DNA from: Inonotus obliquus
Taxonomy: Eukaryota > Basidiomycota > Agaricomycetes > Hymenochaetales > Hymenochaetaceae
Reading direction: 5' to 3'
DNA length: 64,000 bases
NCBI GenBank assembly: GCA_032164295.1
Contig: JAJHTX010000002.1
Coordinates: forward strand, 3,968,001-4,032,000
Part shown: piece after piece, positions 1-11,848 of the stretch
Numbering within the stretch: the stretch's first letter is position 1
How the letters are laid out: every line of letters begins with the position of its first letter
Position numbers and translations under genes: made by a program
The notes under the pieces: model-generated
Databases searched by the model: none
The model's input: only the letters and a program-made list of their open reading frames with translations
What the model was told of the DNA's origin: nothing

Positions 1-2
1 GG

Positions 3-257
3 AAGAGGACAACTCGTCTGCCGTCAGGCCTTGTGCACTTCGGAGGTCGTGAAGATCCTGAAACTGTTGCTATACGGAAACTGGCAGAAAATACTCATTT
101 CACAGTGGAGGAAGTCGAACAGAAGTTTGTTGGCTTCGCCAGGGATATAGACAAGACGCGAGACTTCTTCCTGAGATGCCGCAGGCTAATCGATGACCTG
201 TTTATAGGCAATACCACTGGTGAACGTGCTGCCGATTTGAAATCTACTGCGAGATAG
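3..257 (+). CDS. C-terminal part of an unrecognised protein (5' end outside window)
   Basis: An open frame enters from the left edge and runs to a TAG at 255-257, giving about 84 residues. The visible part is charged and looks mainly helical, with a segment rich in Glu, Val, Phe, Asp and Lys (around EEVEQKFVGFARDIDK) followed by a basic LRCRRL stretch. I do not recognise a family. No ATG is needed here because the gene plainly starts upstream of the window. The frame is distinct from overlapping reverse-strand frames, which have no protein-like character. It could also be only the last exon of a multi-exon gene, which would be normal in this genome. Function unknown. Confidence 0.5.
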   Translation, partial: KRTTRLPSGLVHFGGREDPETVAIRKLAENTHFTVEEVEQKFVGFARDIDKTRDFFLRCRRLIDDLFIGNTTGERAADLKSTAR

Positions 258-951
258 AGGACACGTGAAGTTAATTTTCTAGGGGAGGCACGCGGCAAGG
301 TTGTGAACGATAATGAATGGATTTCATTTACATTAATAATATTGCTACAAATTATGTAATTATAGATGCGCAGCAAGGATTCAGAAATATATTTGTAGTA
401 TTACATAATTGCTTCTTTGAGCTAGAAGCCGATCCCGTCTGTTGTACCCAAGTCGCGTGCGTGATCGACCAGTAGCCACTCACCCCCTCTCTTCCCTCAA
501 CGACGACGACGGCGACGACGAACAGGATACGAAGAAAACGTTCATGCACGCAACATCCTTCACGTACTAATTCCTCTTAAATTGATTCTCAGCGTAAGTG
601 AACTACGCTGCGCTGCACGTTTCGTTTGTATGCAATGTGCCTCGCGGCTCACGCGTTTTGCAGGTCGTGTTCGCAAACTTTGCCAATTCTGGTTGCTATC
701 AAGCGCGTTCCTCACGATTCCTGGGCCTATTTCATACTTATTTATCTCCAACTAAACTCCATCATCATACATCTTTTTTACGCTCTCTTATTCTGACTCG
801 ACTCGGCAAGGCCAACCTTTTGTTTCTCAATCAAGTCACAAGCAATCGGGTGGATTATCCCTCGATAGATTTTGCCTCCTGGCCGGTCCTTCTTTCCTTT
901 CTTGTATTTAACCGGTCGTGGCTTGAGCCCTCGAGGCTTCCATCCAGGGAG
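258..951. other. Intergenic region and 5' flank of the next gene
   Basis: About 690 bases with no supportable gene. The first part is AT-rich 3' flank of the partial gene. A GACGAC/GGCGAC simple-sequence patch lies near 500-525. The 598-951 part is open in the frame of the next gene but reads like a 5' leader, with pyrimidine-rich stretches and no recognisable protein. Confidence 0.5.
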
Positions 952-3048
952 ATGTCGGCTCGCGGAGACAATTGCCCTGTTCAGATTTTACGTTCTCCAC
1001 CTGAAGCAAGGCACCGTGAGCTGAAAGTGGTTGAACTTGGCCTTGACGCGGCCACAGCGCCGCCGCCGGCCACTCCTGTTAGCCACCGTGCACTGAGGAT
1101 TTATTCTCTTCCGCCTTCTCCGCCCTATACCAACCCGCATCTCAGGCGAGCTATTCCGCTTCCAACACTGGACATCTCGGAGATGGCTTCCAGGAACCGC
1201 TCTTCAGATTCGATGGAGATAGAAGAGGATGGGGAACGACGTATGTTGTTGGGATTGCATGGACCGGCGAATCTTCTTTCACCACCGTATTCTGCGCGTC
1301 GACGGGCCCTTTCGTTACTAACCGTGGATGAGAAGGAAGAGGAACTCACGCCGCCTTCCTCCGCGGGTGTATCATCTGTCGGGTCCGACGGGCACAGATG
1401 GGGAGAATCTGACGATGTATTCGATCAGTCGAAGCCACCTATGCTGAGACTGAAAGACCTGGACCTTGGAGAGGAGTCCGATGATTGGGATGAACCTCTG
1501 TTCCTGAACGCACCATGCGCGCTAAACCCCTCGGATAGTCTTTCACTCAACTTGTTCGGCGCTGTATATACCAGCGATGACGAAGGTACAGCGTTTCGGT
1601 CACTTGCTCCGCCCTCGTCGCCAACTATACGCTCATCGTCCTTGCCGGACTTTGAGCATAAAGAGCCCGCGAAGTACGATCCGTCGGAGGAGGAAAAGCC
1701 TCTTTTCGACCCCTCTGATTTCGACGTGTTCGAGAATGGATGGGATACCATAAACTCTGCTGATTCATCTCAGTCGAGCTTGTTCTCGCATGAATCATCG
1801 CAAGATCCGATCCTTAGTCCTGACTACGATCCGACAATGGAGTTTCAACACCCTATGGAACCTTCCCCATTCGCATCACCCTCTTCACCTTCCAGACGGA
1901 GTGTAATAGATCTACCAGGTGATGACGATCCAGAAACTTCACCAATATCATTGGAGACATCCCAGGAGCTTATCGCTGCAGATGAAGAAATTAATGGTGA
2001 GCTTGGACAAAGGTTCGGCCGTTCGCATTCGTCACGGGACACTTTCCAATTTTCACAAAGGCGTCAACCTTTTGACGTGCCCTCTGAAGCAGTTCAGACT
2101 CCCTTCAATATTCCACTCTTGCTCCCCACTAGCATTCCACCTGCTGACAGCCTCCTCTTTGCTGCACTCGAACCCGAAGAAATTCCGCTTCCGGATTCCC
2201 CAGAGAGTCCGACCCTCAGCTTTCATGGAGAGTATGTTGTGCCACCGCTCATGCTTGAAGAGAGTCGAGTCCGCAGGCTGCATGAGGAGATGGTCGCGGC
2301 GGAAGTAGACGCTAGGACGAGAGAGGCGTTGTTGACGGAGTATATCGCAAGGCTAAACGTATTGAAGCCTCCGTCACCGACGGTGCCAATACCGGTATAT
2401 TTCCCGAAAGCGCAAAGTGAGGGAGATTCTGATTCTACAGAGGAAGAGGGTGGGTCGGAACCGTTGCAGACCGAGGAAGGCATTTCGTCGGAGCCATCTG
2501 TATCCTCGCATAACGATGTCTCCAACCATGCTACTGCAACTCTGGAGTTTCTCCAAGCACGTCGCAGGGAGGTGCAAAATGCTATCGCATTGCGCGCAGC
2601 AGAGCGGCGTAGAAGAAAGCTCACCAAGGAACGAATTCGGGAGCTCGAAGTGTTGCTCATGCTCAAGACGAGTCAGTTGCGCCCATCTTCGGCCGATGCT
2701 TCGCGGACTTCAGAAACGCCGACGCGCGGACGTAAAAGACGTGATGACGAGGTTATAGTTATTGCCGCATCCGGATCTAATCGGCACAAGGGATATGCAC
2801 CAATGAGCGAGATATGTCCTGGAGATACGCGCGAGGACCAGAACATTATACTGAGGAGACAGTGCCAGGATGGAATCCTGCAACTGGTTGCGAAGATGGT
2901 ATTCCGTCGACGTGATGCCTCGAGGCCGCTTTCTGGTAGACCATCGTCGATTGTGCGGAATTACGTACCATCCAGGTTATCAAGGACGACTTACGTTGAT
3001 GGAACTCTTAACGAGGAGGACGACGCCAACGATACTGATTTGAGCTAG
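952..3048 (+). CDS. Orphan Ser/Pro-rich acidic protein with C-terminal coiled coil
   Basis: A single uninterrupted exon of 698 residues, unusual here because most neighbours have many introns. I chose the ATG at 952 (MSARGDN) because the frame upstream to 598 has no ATG and resembles leader sequence. Residues 1-430 are low-complexity, rich in Ser, Pro, Asp and Glu, and look disordered. Two charged helical stretches follow, around residues 440-480 and 525-575, the second with a basic AERRRRKLTKERIREL core; both look like coiled coil. A basic patch GRKRRDDE could be a nuclear localisation signal. No known domain or catalytic motif is visible, and there is no signal peptide or membrane segment. 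A nuclear or scaffold role is only a guess from composition. It is convergent with the C2 gene. Confidence 0.7.
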   Translation: MSARGDNCPVQILRSPPEARHRELKVVELGLDAATAPPPATPVSHRALRIYSLPPSPPYTNPHLRRAIPLPTLDISEMASRNRSSDSMEIEEDGERRMLLGLHGPANLLSPPYSARRRALSLLTVDEKEEELTPPSSAGVSSVGSDGHRWGESDDVFDQSKPPMLRLKDLDLGEESDDWDEPLFLNAPCALNPSDSLSLNLFGAVYTSDDEGTAFRSLAPPSSPTIRSSSLPDFEHKEPAKYDPSEEEKPLFDPSDFDVFENGWDTINSADSSQSSLFSHESSQDPILSPDYDPTMEFQHPMEPSPFASPSSPSRRSVIDLPGDDDPETSPISLETSQELIAADEEINGELGQRFGRSHSSRDTFQFSQRRQPFDVPSEAVQTPFNIPLLLPTSIPPADSLLFAALEPEEIPLPDSPESPTLSFHGEYVVPPLMLEESRVRRLHEEMVAAEVDARTREALLTEYIARLNVLKPPSPTVPIPVYFPKAQSEGDSDSTEEEGGSEPLQTEEGISSEPSVSSHNDVSNHATATLEFLQARRREVQNAIALRAAERRRRKLTKERIRELEVLLMLKTSQLRPSSADASRTSETPTRGRKRRDDEVIVIAASGSNRHKGYAPMSEICPGDTREDQNIILRRQCQDGILQLVAKMVFRRRDASRPLSGRPSSIVRNYVPSRLSRTTYVDGTLNEEDDANDTDLS

Positions 3049-3534
3049 GACGACATTCACTGGATTCATCACAATTCCCCACTTCTTTCAAGCATAGCTA
3101 TCGTATTTCTTACCTCTTCTAACATCAAACTCTCCGTTGCTTTTCTGCTCATAGTCAATACCACGCATATTATGGATCTCCTGTCAATTTTCCCTGGCAA
3201 ACGGAAGGGTATAAGAAGATTGGGACGGATACCCTCTCCAGATAGTCGGGTAGTCGGTGCCCAATACAATTCATGGAATCTCGCATTTGTTTCTATCATT
3301 TTTTTCTACTTCGCTTCCACAAAATGATACTATGTCAACTTTGTACAGTAATCGTAGTCATCGGTTTGTATTCTTACAGCTGTATTTCTATAAGCGATAT
3401 TACAATCCCACCTTTTGAGGATAGGTAAATAGAGGAATAAATAGAAAGGCGAGGTCTTAAGAAAGCGGTTATACATAGAACATTAATGTAAGAGGTCTAG
3501 TCGTGGAAGTCTAATCGTGGAAGCGGGTTAGAAG
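3049..3534. other. Convergent 3' flanks
   Basis: About 490 bases between the stop codons of two convergent genes. The sequence is AT-rich, with several AATAAA-like hexamers (for example around 3436) consistent with 3' UTRs. I see no gene. Confidence 0.5.
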
Positions 3535-5336
3535 TTAAGATTTCACCAACTGAGTGAATTCCTCATCGAGCACATTGCTGATTGGAGGCTGTTCCTCGGG
3601 TTCCTCGTCAACAGGAGTGTTCACACTAGCGTGATGTTGTAAGGTTTCTTCTCCTTCGTTGGCATGAGGCTGAAGTTGATCGCTTCGGACTCCACGATGT
3701 TGCAATGCGTAGGCTCTACAAGCTTCCCGACTCTCTTCAAGCGCTGGATCTAGATAATCTAGTGCGGCGACTTTGAGACCGGGGAAATTGTGTTGTAAGA
3801 GGTCTTTGAGATCGGGGAGGAGCATTGCATCGGGGGAGTATGTTCCGGAGTTGTTGTCGATTACGAGTTCCCAGTCGACTGCGTCGTCGGGGATTTCGTC
3901 GTTGAATGATTCCCAGCCGCCATTAGCACTAGTGTCGGTGCCACTACCATCATCACCACCGTCGTTGTTATCACTGGTGGGGACTACAGGTCGAGGATGA
4001 AACTCCCCGCTATACCTAACATCTTCCGCGCAATTTGCATGTAATGCATGTTTAGAAGCAAAGTCAACAAAGAATGTTGCACCCGTTTCGGAGAATCGGA
4101 ATGTGTCGTCTGTTGCGGAGATGATGTATGTGTATACGGCTGGTTTAATTCGATGTGTCGCTCCTGCAGGTCCGCCTCTTAATAAAGCCAAGAAATCATT
4201 CTTTGATTCTATGGTCCCGGCAGTATTTGATGTTGATCGAGCGTATAACATTCGATGGCCTGAGCGAATAGAAGATCGGATAGCTAGAGAGGCAGGTCCG
4301 ACACCAAAGATCGATTGAGCTGCTCGGTATTTGGTGTTCCAATGCTGGTATTCGTCACGGAAGAAGAGGGCCACGCCTTTGAGGTGGATTTTCCATGTAG
4401 AGTAAAGGCGTTCGTCGTTGAGAGCTGTTAGTCGGCCAATTGTTGGGGAGAATTGTTGTGTGTAGCGGATTGGACCATCGAAGACGTATAGCCGCTTGGG
4501 ATGTGGTACGGATGGGGATGTAGATACCTGGGACAATGATGTTAGTGTGATGAAACGTGAAGGAGAGTAAAATTAGTGCAAGTCTTGCTTTGGAAATGTG
4601 CAGCGCAGCTGCGGTGCTGCCGCAGATTGCTTACACAAGGACAGTGGTCTTCCCGAAGTACGGGGAGCAAAGAGTACGGAGCATGTGGAGGGTCACGGAG
4701 AGGACGATGCAAACTAAATGCACGGCAATGCATTCATTTATACTCACTTTCAGCCAAAACGTCCCTCTAACGACCTTCCGAATAGTTGATACTATTTCGA
4801 CTTCTCTCGCTCCAGGATTTAATGAAGTTGTGAAATTTCCGATGTAGTCGTCATGTACGGATCCCTCATCCTTGTCTAGTACTTCGACGTGAAGGTCCTA
4901 TGTATACGTGCATTAGCGATGATAACTTGTGTGAGAATGGACGCGAAGAAGACTCACAGCGTCCTCGGGTACATTCCTAACATTCCAAACCTCATTCCAA
5001 ACCGGCGCCAGGGTACATGGTTGCACATTTGATCTGGTGAACAGGCTATGAGTTCAGCTCACTCATTCAGGAAACAGGAGCTACCAACACATAGGTGATC
5101 TGATCATCCAGTCTCGCCACAAAATATGGGTCTGCCAAGCCGACGATATCCATCTTTGGCAGGCCCGATGCACCAATGAACTGAATCGAGACATCCACCA
5201 GTTTCCTGTCAAGCATATGCTCCTCCGCGAATGCCCTAGCACGTTCTCCAGCAGTCCTTGCGTTTTGTCGCGCCCGAGCCACGGCACCAATGATTCGCGA
5301 CATAATGGGAACAATAGGGTTTCTCACTCCTGGCAT
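3535..5336 (-). CDS. C2-domain protein
   Basis: Four exons read on the minus strand: about 5336-5089, 5030-4958, 4897-4748 and 4527-3535. The first three encode a C2 domain: a beta-strand start (LVDVSIQFIGASGLPKMD), a calcium-loop-like DIVGLADPYF, the family signature NPxWNE-like APVWNEVW, then HVEVLDKDEGSVHDDYIG. C2 domains bind phospholipid membranes, often with calcium; loop aspartates are present (GLADPY, DKDE). The last exon gives about 330 residues: a conserved-looking beta-rich part (RLYVFDGPIRYTQ) followed by an acidic, Asp/Gly/Ser-rich stretch and a C-terminal tail. No membrane helix or signal peptide is visible. The start could be the Met at 5336 or the one at 5303 (MSRIIG). The family is known from fungi as uncharacterised C2 proteins; the cargo or role is unknown. 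Confidence 0.75.
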
Positions 5337-6025
5337 TTTGGGAATCGACTCAGCCACCAAATTGATAAGGGGAAGGGGAGAAGGAACGTACAGAAACAAA
5401 AATTGCGGACTTTAACGCCTCAAAAAGGCCCACCCAGGTTTGCGTGCTTCGCAATGTGCAGCTGGACCGTTGGTTTCGTCCGCCGTGCGATACTGCGGTG
5501 GGCTGTACTTGTACTTTGCTTGTTGCCTGTGTTGCCTGTGCCGCGCAGGATTAGGTAATCATCTGTTGGTCGGCGTCTTCTGCGAGGGTTTCACGGCACA
5601 GCTCGCTCGGCGTCCGCTGAGCTTCTTGATGTGATGCCGAACAAGTTTCTTGGATTTTTCCTCAATTGACAAGTCGTGATTATGCACCATTTTTAACTGC
5701 TAGAAACCAGTCCATTGTCATCTGATCTGTAATCCTCGCTGACTCGGCATGGGCTACGGTTCGGCAACCGGAAGAAATTATTCCGTGCAGACCTAGTTCA
5801 AAAGTAAAGATGAAGAAAAGAACGGGCTTGGCGGCTTCATGATGGAAGTTGGTTTCTTGAAGCCGAGTATTCCAAGTCTAAGCAAATGGGTGTGACGAGT
5901 GACGGAGTAAATTCGTCGCGTGACGGGACGCGACAAAAAAATGTCTCACGCGATTCAGCCTTGTCTTCTCCCCCATCATCTCAGAAAGCGACGTCTTGCG
6001 GAGTGTGCCTTGACATACTCAAATC
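5337..6025. other. Divergent promoter region between the C2 gene and rad7
   Basis: About 690 bases between two divergent start codons. I find no supportable gene. The rad7-proximal part carries several CGCG-containing motifs, including the inverted repeat at 5915-5934 listed separately, and ACGCGA again near 5950. Confidence 0.6.
5915..5934. promoter_or_regulatory. Perfect 7-bp inverted repeat with CGCG cores upstream of rad7
   Basis: GTCGCGT, a 6-base spacer, then ACGCGAC: two perfect 7-bp half-sites about 90 bp upstream of the rad7 ATG. The half-site resembles the ACGCG core bound by MBF/SBF-type cell-cycle factors of fungi. A third ACGCGA lies at about 5948. The sequence match is direct; the regulatory role is inferred. 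Confidence 0.35.
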
Positions 6026-8207
6026 ATGAGCAGGAGATCGAATAATGTGCGCGGACCAACGTCGGCTTTGACAGAGTTCCTTCGGGTTGGTAGTATCCTT
6101 CGTTAAAGTTTTTTCGAACTAGTGTCCAACGCATACATCTTTTTCACTTGCAGGAACACGGAATCACGTCGACTCTTGTTGCGGCTCGTGCCCGTACTCA
6201 GCAAACGCAGGATCAGCCGGAGGCAGGTCCGAGCAACTCGAATAATGACACAGTTGTCGATCCATCTGCAGCCACCGAGTCTAATGAAGTGGGCTCGCAG
6301 TTCATTCCTTGTACTAGATCGCAGGAACTGACTAGATGATCTCTCCAGCCCGCAGTCGAGTATGACTCGGATAATCTGGATGGAGAGAACGAGGAGACCT
6401 CACGACCAGCGAAGAAGCGCAAGCTTAGTAAGAAAGAAGAAGCTAAGCTCAAAGCTAAGGAAAAGGCAAAGGCTAGGAGGAAGAAGAAGAAAGCGGGCAA
6501 TGATGGCGATGGCAGTGATGGCTCCGAAGACGAGTATTCCGCCTTGTCGCGTGGCGCAGCGCGCAACAAGACTAGAGCCGCTCAGGGTGCCCCACCTCCT
6601 ATTGGCAGTTTTGAGAATTGCGCGAAGTGCGCGAAGCAATTTACCGTGGTACGCCGGCTCGTCTCTTCATGTGTTTTTGTGGTCTGATCTTGTCGGCCAA
6701 GACCCGTTACACCATGGCAGCTGTTCCAGGTCCTGGTTGGCTCTGCCATGTCTGCGCTAAGCTCAGCGGTGCTAACCCTTTCAAGAAGCCTTCCGCACCG
6801 CGTCGACGAAAGGCGCCGGAAGAAAAACGGAAGGTTGTCAACTTCGAGGATAGAGAAATTCCGTCGCTTGCTTCCATGTGTATCAAGGTAGGTAGAATAT
6901 GCATAGTGACATTCAAGATATTTCACTTATCCTTTTTTTCTTAGATCATTAGTCAGCTCATTGAAGATGTTGAAACCCTCGGAGACATTGGTTTTGCGAA
7001 TAAGCGTGAAATTGGGCGAGCACTCTCTCGGAATCGTAGCTTGTACGTGTTCAGGACAACAGTTTGTCCACGGCTCAGGTTACAATTTTTGCAGGACAAT
7101 TGACAAGGCCCCTCTCCTATACGATGTGAGAAACACGGACCTTGTGATATATGACGGAACCAGTGAGTAACTTCTGTTCATATTCCTGAGCGTCGCCTGA
7201 TGATTGGAGCAGAGCTGGGACCAAATGCGTACTGCACTCTAGCTTCTCTGAATCCATCCCTTGACTCACTACGCGTGGACTACTGCGGGATGATCAACGA
7301 CAGATCTATAAGGTTTTGGGGCGAGCATCTCAGTACCCTCAAGCGTATCGAGCTTCTAGGTCCATTCCTTGTGAAGTCCGGGGCATGGCAAGCATTATTT
7401 GCATCACTTCCCCGGCTGACCGGGTTTCTCATCACGCAGTCACCTCGCTTCGACATCGACTGCATGGCTAGCCTTGCCCGACACTGTTCCGACCTTGAGG
7501 ATCTGCGTCTAAGCCAGATTGGCCAAATGAGTGACGAATTCCTGGGTCACATCGCCAGTTTCAAGAACTTGACCAGTCTGGACTTGAGCGAGCCTTCAAG
7601 TAGTCTAGGCACGGAAGCAGTTGTCACGCTACTCAACGCTATTGGATCCAACCTTACCCACCTCAACCTTTCGAAGAACGAGCTCTTGTCGGACGAGCTT
7701 CTCTCTGAAGGTCTCCAGCCAAACGCACGTATCCTGACGTCGTTAATCCTAGAAGAACTACCCGAGATAACCGACACCGCGATGGGTGAATTCTTCTCCA
7801 ATTCAACGAACCTCCCTATGCAGCAAATTTCATTGCGGCGCAACCATAGTTTAGCCGACGAAACGCTCATTGCTCTTCTGAAGCACTCAGGAAGTACTCT
7901 CACAGAGCTTGATATAAATAATCTCAGAACAGCGTCAAATGAGGCTCTTCTTTCGATAGGAGAGCAGGCTAAGGGCCTCCAGAAGCTCGATGTCGGCTTC
8001 TGTCGGCAGATTGATGATTTTGTTGTGAAGGCACTTCTTGATGGATGCGACGGAATCAAGGATATATCGGTGTTTGGATGTAATAGGCTGACTGAGAATT
8101 GCCCGAGGAAGGTCTGTCTCCTTTATTTCTACGAAGACGATGCACTCAAATATGGTGTCGAATAGCGTGGAGTTCGCATCTGTGGTATTGAAACGAACGC
8201 AACCTAG
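6026..8207 (+). CDS. rad7: Rad7/Rhp7, nucleotide-excision-repair LRR protein
   Basis: Eight exons (6026-6085, 6154-6310, 6356-6648, 6702-6887, 6945-7042, 7095-7162, 7213-8111, 8166-8207) join in phase to 600 residues. Rad7 partners the Rad16 ATPase in global-genome nucleotide excision repair (NEF4) and acts with a Cul3/Elongin-type ubiquitin ligase. The N-terminus carries the family signature VRGPTSALTEFL. A lysine-rich nuclear stretch follows at about residues 95-120. A C4 zinc-binding motif is formed by Cys161, Cys164, Cys185 and Cys188 around the conserved PGPGWLCHVC. The rest is leucine-rich repeats (LTSLDLS, LTHLNLS, LQKLDVGFC). The last coding exon is only 42 nt and gives the conserved-looking C-terminus RGVRICGIE. 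Reading on past 8111 without splicing gives an unrelated tail. Length and order match the family. Confidence 0.93.
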
Positions 8208-9141
8208 AGAGTCAGCAGACATTGCTCTATCTTGCTTCTTTACATTTACAGTTATAGAGACACCAGTAAAGAACCTATCGGAGGCCGGGATTCGACTATT
8301 CACCCAATCCAAATACTATTTATAACTTCTGCGGTGCATTGTTTAGCGAATCATCTATCGCCACTAACTGCCTCACTTGAGTTGTCCACGCACTATCTAA
8401 ACTTGAGGCATGAATAGTTACTACTGCCTTTGTCAAAGTCGAAGCAGTACGTACTCGGGAGCATTCTGTACTTTCTTAACAGGAGCATGGGACGATGGCA
8501 GGAGCTTGTGGCCCCTAACAATTGCTATAGACGATCACTTAAACGTAAATTGTTCGGCGCTCCGGGTAAGTCTTAAAAATGCTGTCTGAAGTCCGGAATG
8601 GATTACTTCCTCCTGTTACAGGATCTCGATCAGCTTAGAGTTGTCAGTTCTCCAGCTTACCCTTCCCAACTGTCTCATTTATATGACGTAGACACCTCAT
8701 CAAGAAGAAACTAAGTAGTATGTCAATTATCTCAAATATACTTGGTACTGACTATCCGTTTTCTCTTTCCTATATGGGAAACAACGCCGTAGATGGCTGG
8801 CAAGAGAGAATATGTCATATTCAGCTCCTTGGTATGACCGAACAGTGTAACATTGAGAACTTTACTAGGTTCCCGACGATTGTGTGGTTTCCTTCTTACT
8901 ACGAAAATCTGCATGAAGGCAGTAGACCCAGGGCATTGCTCGTTGTGGCAGTTCGAATCAGTATAAGGGTACAAATTCTATTACGGCAGGGCGCGGTAGA
9001 TATTGAAGCTTTGAAGAGAATACTGAAGTGGGATACCGTATAGGCCTGTCTGGACACAGTGCGTAACCTTCTTGTCACAGACAAGTTAGAGACATCTTCA
9101 TCGGACTCCGGCTGTGCAGACGGGACCAGCAGCTGGTCTAC

Positions 9142-10860
9142 TCATTCCTGACTTGTGCATTCTTCTCGACTCGATCTGCGCAAGACGGATACCGCTATTC
9201 TATCCACAATCTCCACGCCATTGCCCTGGTTGCTCTGGAGTGGTAGCATGAAGTTAATCGTGATAGTCTCATTTTCTACGTTTGGACTTCTAAGGTGATT
9301 GTGCTGATTCCTGTTGCGCGTATTGTTCAACTCCGTAAGGCTAACGTTCTCCACCATTACCTTTACCTCCGAATCACATGTATAGCCAATTCTGGAAGGC
9401 ACAACAATCCTCTCGACTTGGAATTAGACTGGTGTGGTCGTGTAAGTTCTAGAAACGCAGGGTTGCATCCTGTTAGCAAACGGAATCCCGAGGCGCACTG
9501 GTGCGAGCTAGTCGGAGAATATGCGAATTTGGTACTCTTGATTCCAGTTTTCACTTGCGTCAGATGCGATCTGTACCCTCCTGATCATTCCTTTTCTTCC
9601 ATGCAGGTTCCCGTTGGGATTGGAAGGCTATAACTTGAAGCTTCCCGCGGTGCTGGAGGAAACAACGTTGCAAGGTCAAGCATAAGCCAGGACCTACCAT
9701 CACGGCATCATTCTCGTATGACCTGATTTCAAGGCGCAGCTCATTCAATCCTACTGTTATTGAGTCAAGTGTGTATGCTTTTTCTCGCTGTCGTCCGGAC
9801 TGTGAACTTACCTTCAGTTAAAAAGCCTCAAGGCAAATATATCGAATCCCTTGTGTTTTTGGGTTAGATAAGGCAACAAAGTTAGTTCATTGGCTTGGCC
9901 CCAGACCTCTGATCTAGAGCCGTCGATCCGGCCTCGCCTATAACAATTTATTCCGTTAAATGGTCTATCAGACTCCTCCGTCGATGACATTCCAGCCTTT
10001 TTGAATTGAACCTGGAGTGAACATGATGGTGACGGACCTTCCTAGTATTCTGCTGGCAACATAGGCATCTGAGGACGTAATAGTAGGTTGTAGAATGGAC
10101 GGGTAATCTCGCAGGGCTCCATGCCGTACACTAGGAACTGTATTAAGCCGTCTTGAACGGCATCCTTTTCGGGCCTTCTCGTCCTGGAAGAAAACCGGAA
10201 AGGAGGCACGCGGGGAACGGGCTGGACGAAAAAGGGTCAAGGTGCCCGTTGTTACCAGCTCCCGTCGGTTTCTTACGGTTTCTGAAAATACAGGGACCCT
10301 CGAATGAAGGTTTGCTCTCTTTGTGTTCCCGTCTCACCGGCCAAATGATTGGCGCCCTCTGCTTCAAACCCTGATGTAACTCTGGACTTGTGCTCGGGAA
10401 CATTCTGTGTTTCTGTCTCCTACTACCTGGTACATGTCTTCGTGCGCCATTTAGAGCGCTCCGGAAATACTCAATGGGACTTGAGACTTCAGTGGAGTAA
10501 AATGCCCCCACTTCTGTGCGTGTAGGTGGGCTGTTGCCCAAAAATGACGACCAAGTATACCACTTCTACTCAACGCCACAATGGATCGTCTCAGCGTCTA
10601 GAAAGGGCTTGCATGCTACCCAAGGAATCCAAACCGCCCCGGGGAGCCTTTCGTATCTGGATGCAGACTTACCATACGCACCACAGAATGTGCGAGAGAA
10701 CTGTTGCCGGAGTTTCATGCTTCCGAACAGCTCAGTGTTTAGATGATACGAAGAACGCCGAAAGTTCGATGGCAGGGCTGCATGTTCTTCGGAACTAGGG
10801 TGAGCAGTTGGTGATTCCTGTCGTAGCTGAGGAACTTCAGGATCGTGCCTTGGTGCCATA
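9142..10860 (-). pseudogene. Possible decayed protein-coding locus, family not recognised
   Basis: On the minus strand one frame from about 9570 down to the TGA at 9142 reads as a beta-rich protein of about 140 codons broken by only two in-frame stops (segments such as APVRLGIPFANRM, ERIVVPSRIGYTCDSEVKV, ENVSLTELNN, VEIVDRIAVSV). Upstream on the same strand are further protein-like pieces: LNELRLEIRSYENDAVM near 9750-9700, then 10240-9968, 10541-10143 and 10859-10566. Apparent splice sites lie between some pieces (for instance ATGGTAGGT near 9700). The pieces do not join into an open frame. The alternating hydrophobic pattern faintly recalls arrestin-fold proteins, but I would not assign a family. 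It could also be chance open sequence. Confidence 0.3.
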
Positions 10861-11848
10861 CCGCATATATAACTAGGCGGGTCGACAGCTCAAGATCAGC
10901 AGCTTATAGTCCGCCTCTTGTCTCTTGAATGTTTCGACAGTGGACAAAGCAAGCATCCTACCCTTTGCACTTCAATCACACTCACCAGACGCCGGCTTGT
11001 AATGCCGGCGTGTATCTGACGAGCTCGGGCGCCGTCTCAAGTGCGGGGTCTTTAATGTCCTAGCTGCGCTCAATCTCAGCCTGAGAGCCTCGTGTCCTTT
11101 CCGCGGTGTTGTGATGTCATTCTATTGCTCTAGAACTGATTGACTGTGCTCTGTAGGTGCAGTCTAGTCCCAAATCGCGTGCAACAAGAATCTGTTCATA
11201 TGAGTCATCGCGCTCCTTGTTAGGGCGGGTAACTATCCATCGTTGGGTGCGTCCGCCTTTCTTCCGCGTATCTCAATGCGTTGAATATATCTAATTCACC
11301 GACTTTATTGATTTCTTCGGATTATTGCACTGTCATTACTTTACTCTCTTCTTTTTATTCCACTTGTCGTACGATAGGATCTTCTCTTGAGTCCCGTCGC
11401 TGGACGTGAACCCGTCCTGACAATGACCGATAACTCAGCTGGACTTATTCTGGGTAGCCTAAAGATTTGTGCCGCGGCACGCGCTGTTCCTTCCAATTTC
11501 CAATTAGCAGTTACCGCGATTACATTATCCCTTAATTATTCTTCTACCCAACCGTGATGTTTGATAAAAATAGAACTATTCAAAGGAGATATGTACTGGA
11601 TGGGTCTCGTGTTACCGCCTAATTGCATAATAATGGGGCGTACTCATGCTTATGGATTGTCTCACGCGAATTTTCGTTCAAAGACTCTCGAGAAACCTTC
11701 CCGCGCTCCTTTCTGTTCTGACCGTAGCTGCTATCCAGCTTCCCCTACCTCCCCGGATTCGCGTCCCTTAGGACGCCACGCTACCACCCTTTTCCCTGCG
11801 TTTATCAATACACTACTCATAGAGTACCTAACACTACGTAGTTATGTC

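Noticed and set aside
598..951. Upstream extension of the orphan gene's frame
   Set aside because: No ATG in the extension, and the composition is leader-like; the ATG at 952 is the natural start.
8112..8165. Read-through C-terminus of rad7
   Set aside because: Splicing gives the conserved family ending, while the read-through tail has no similarity to it.
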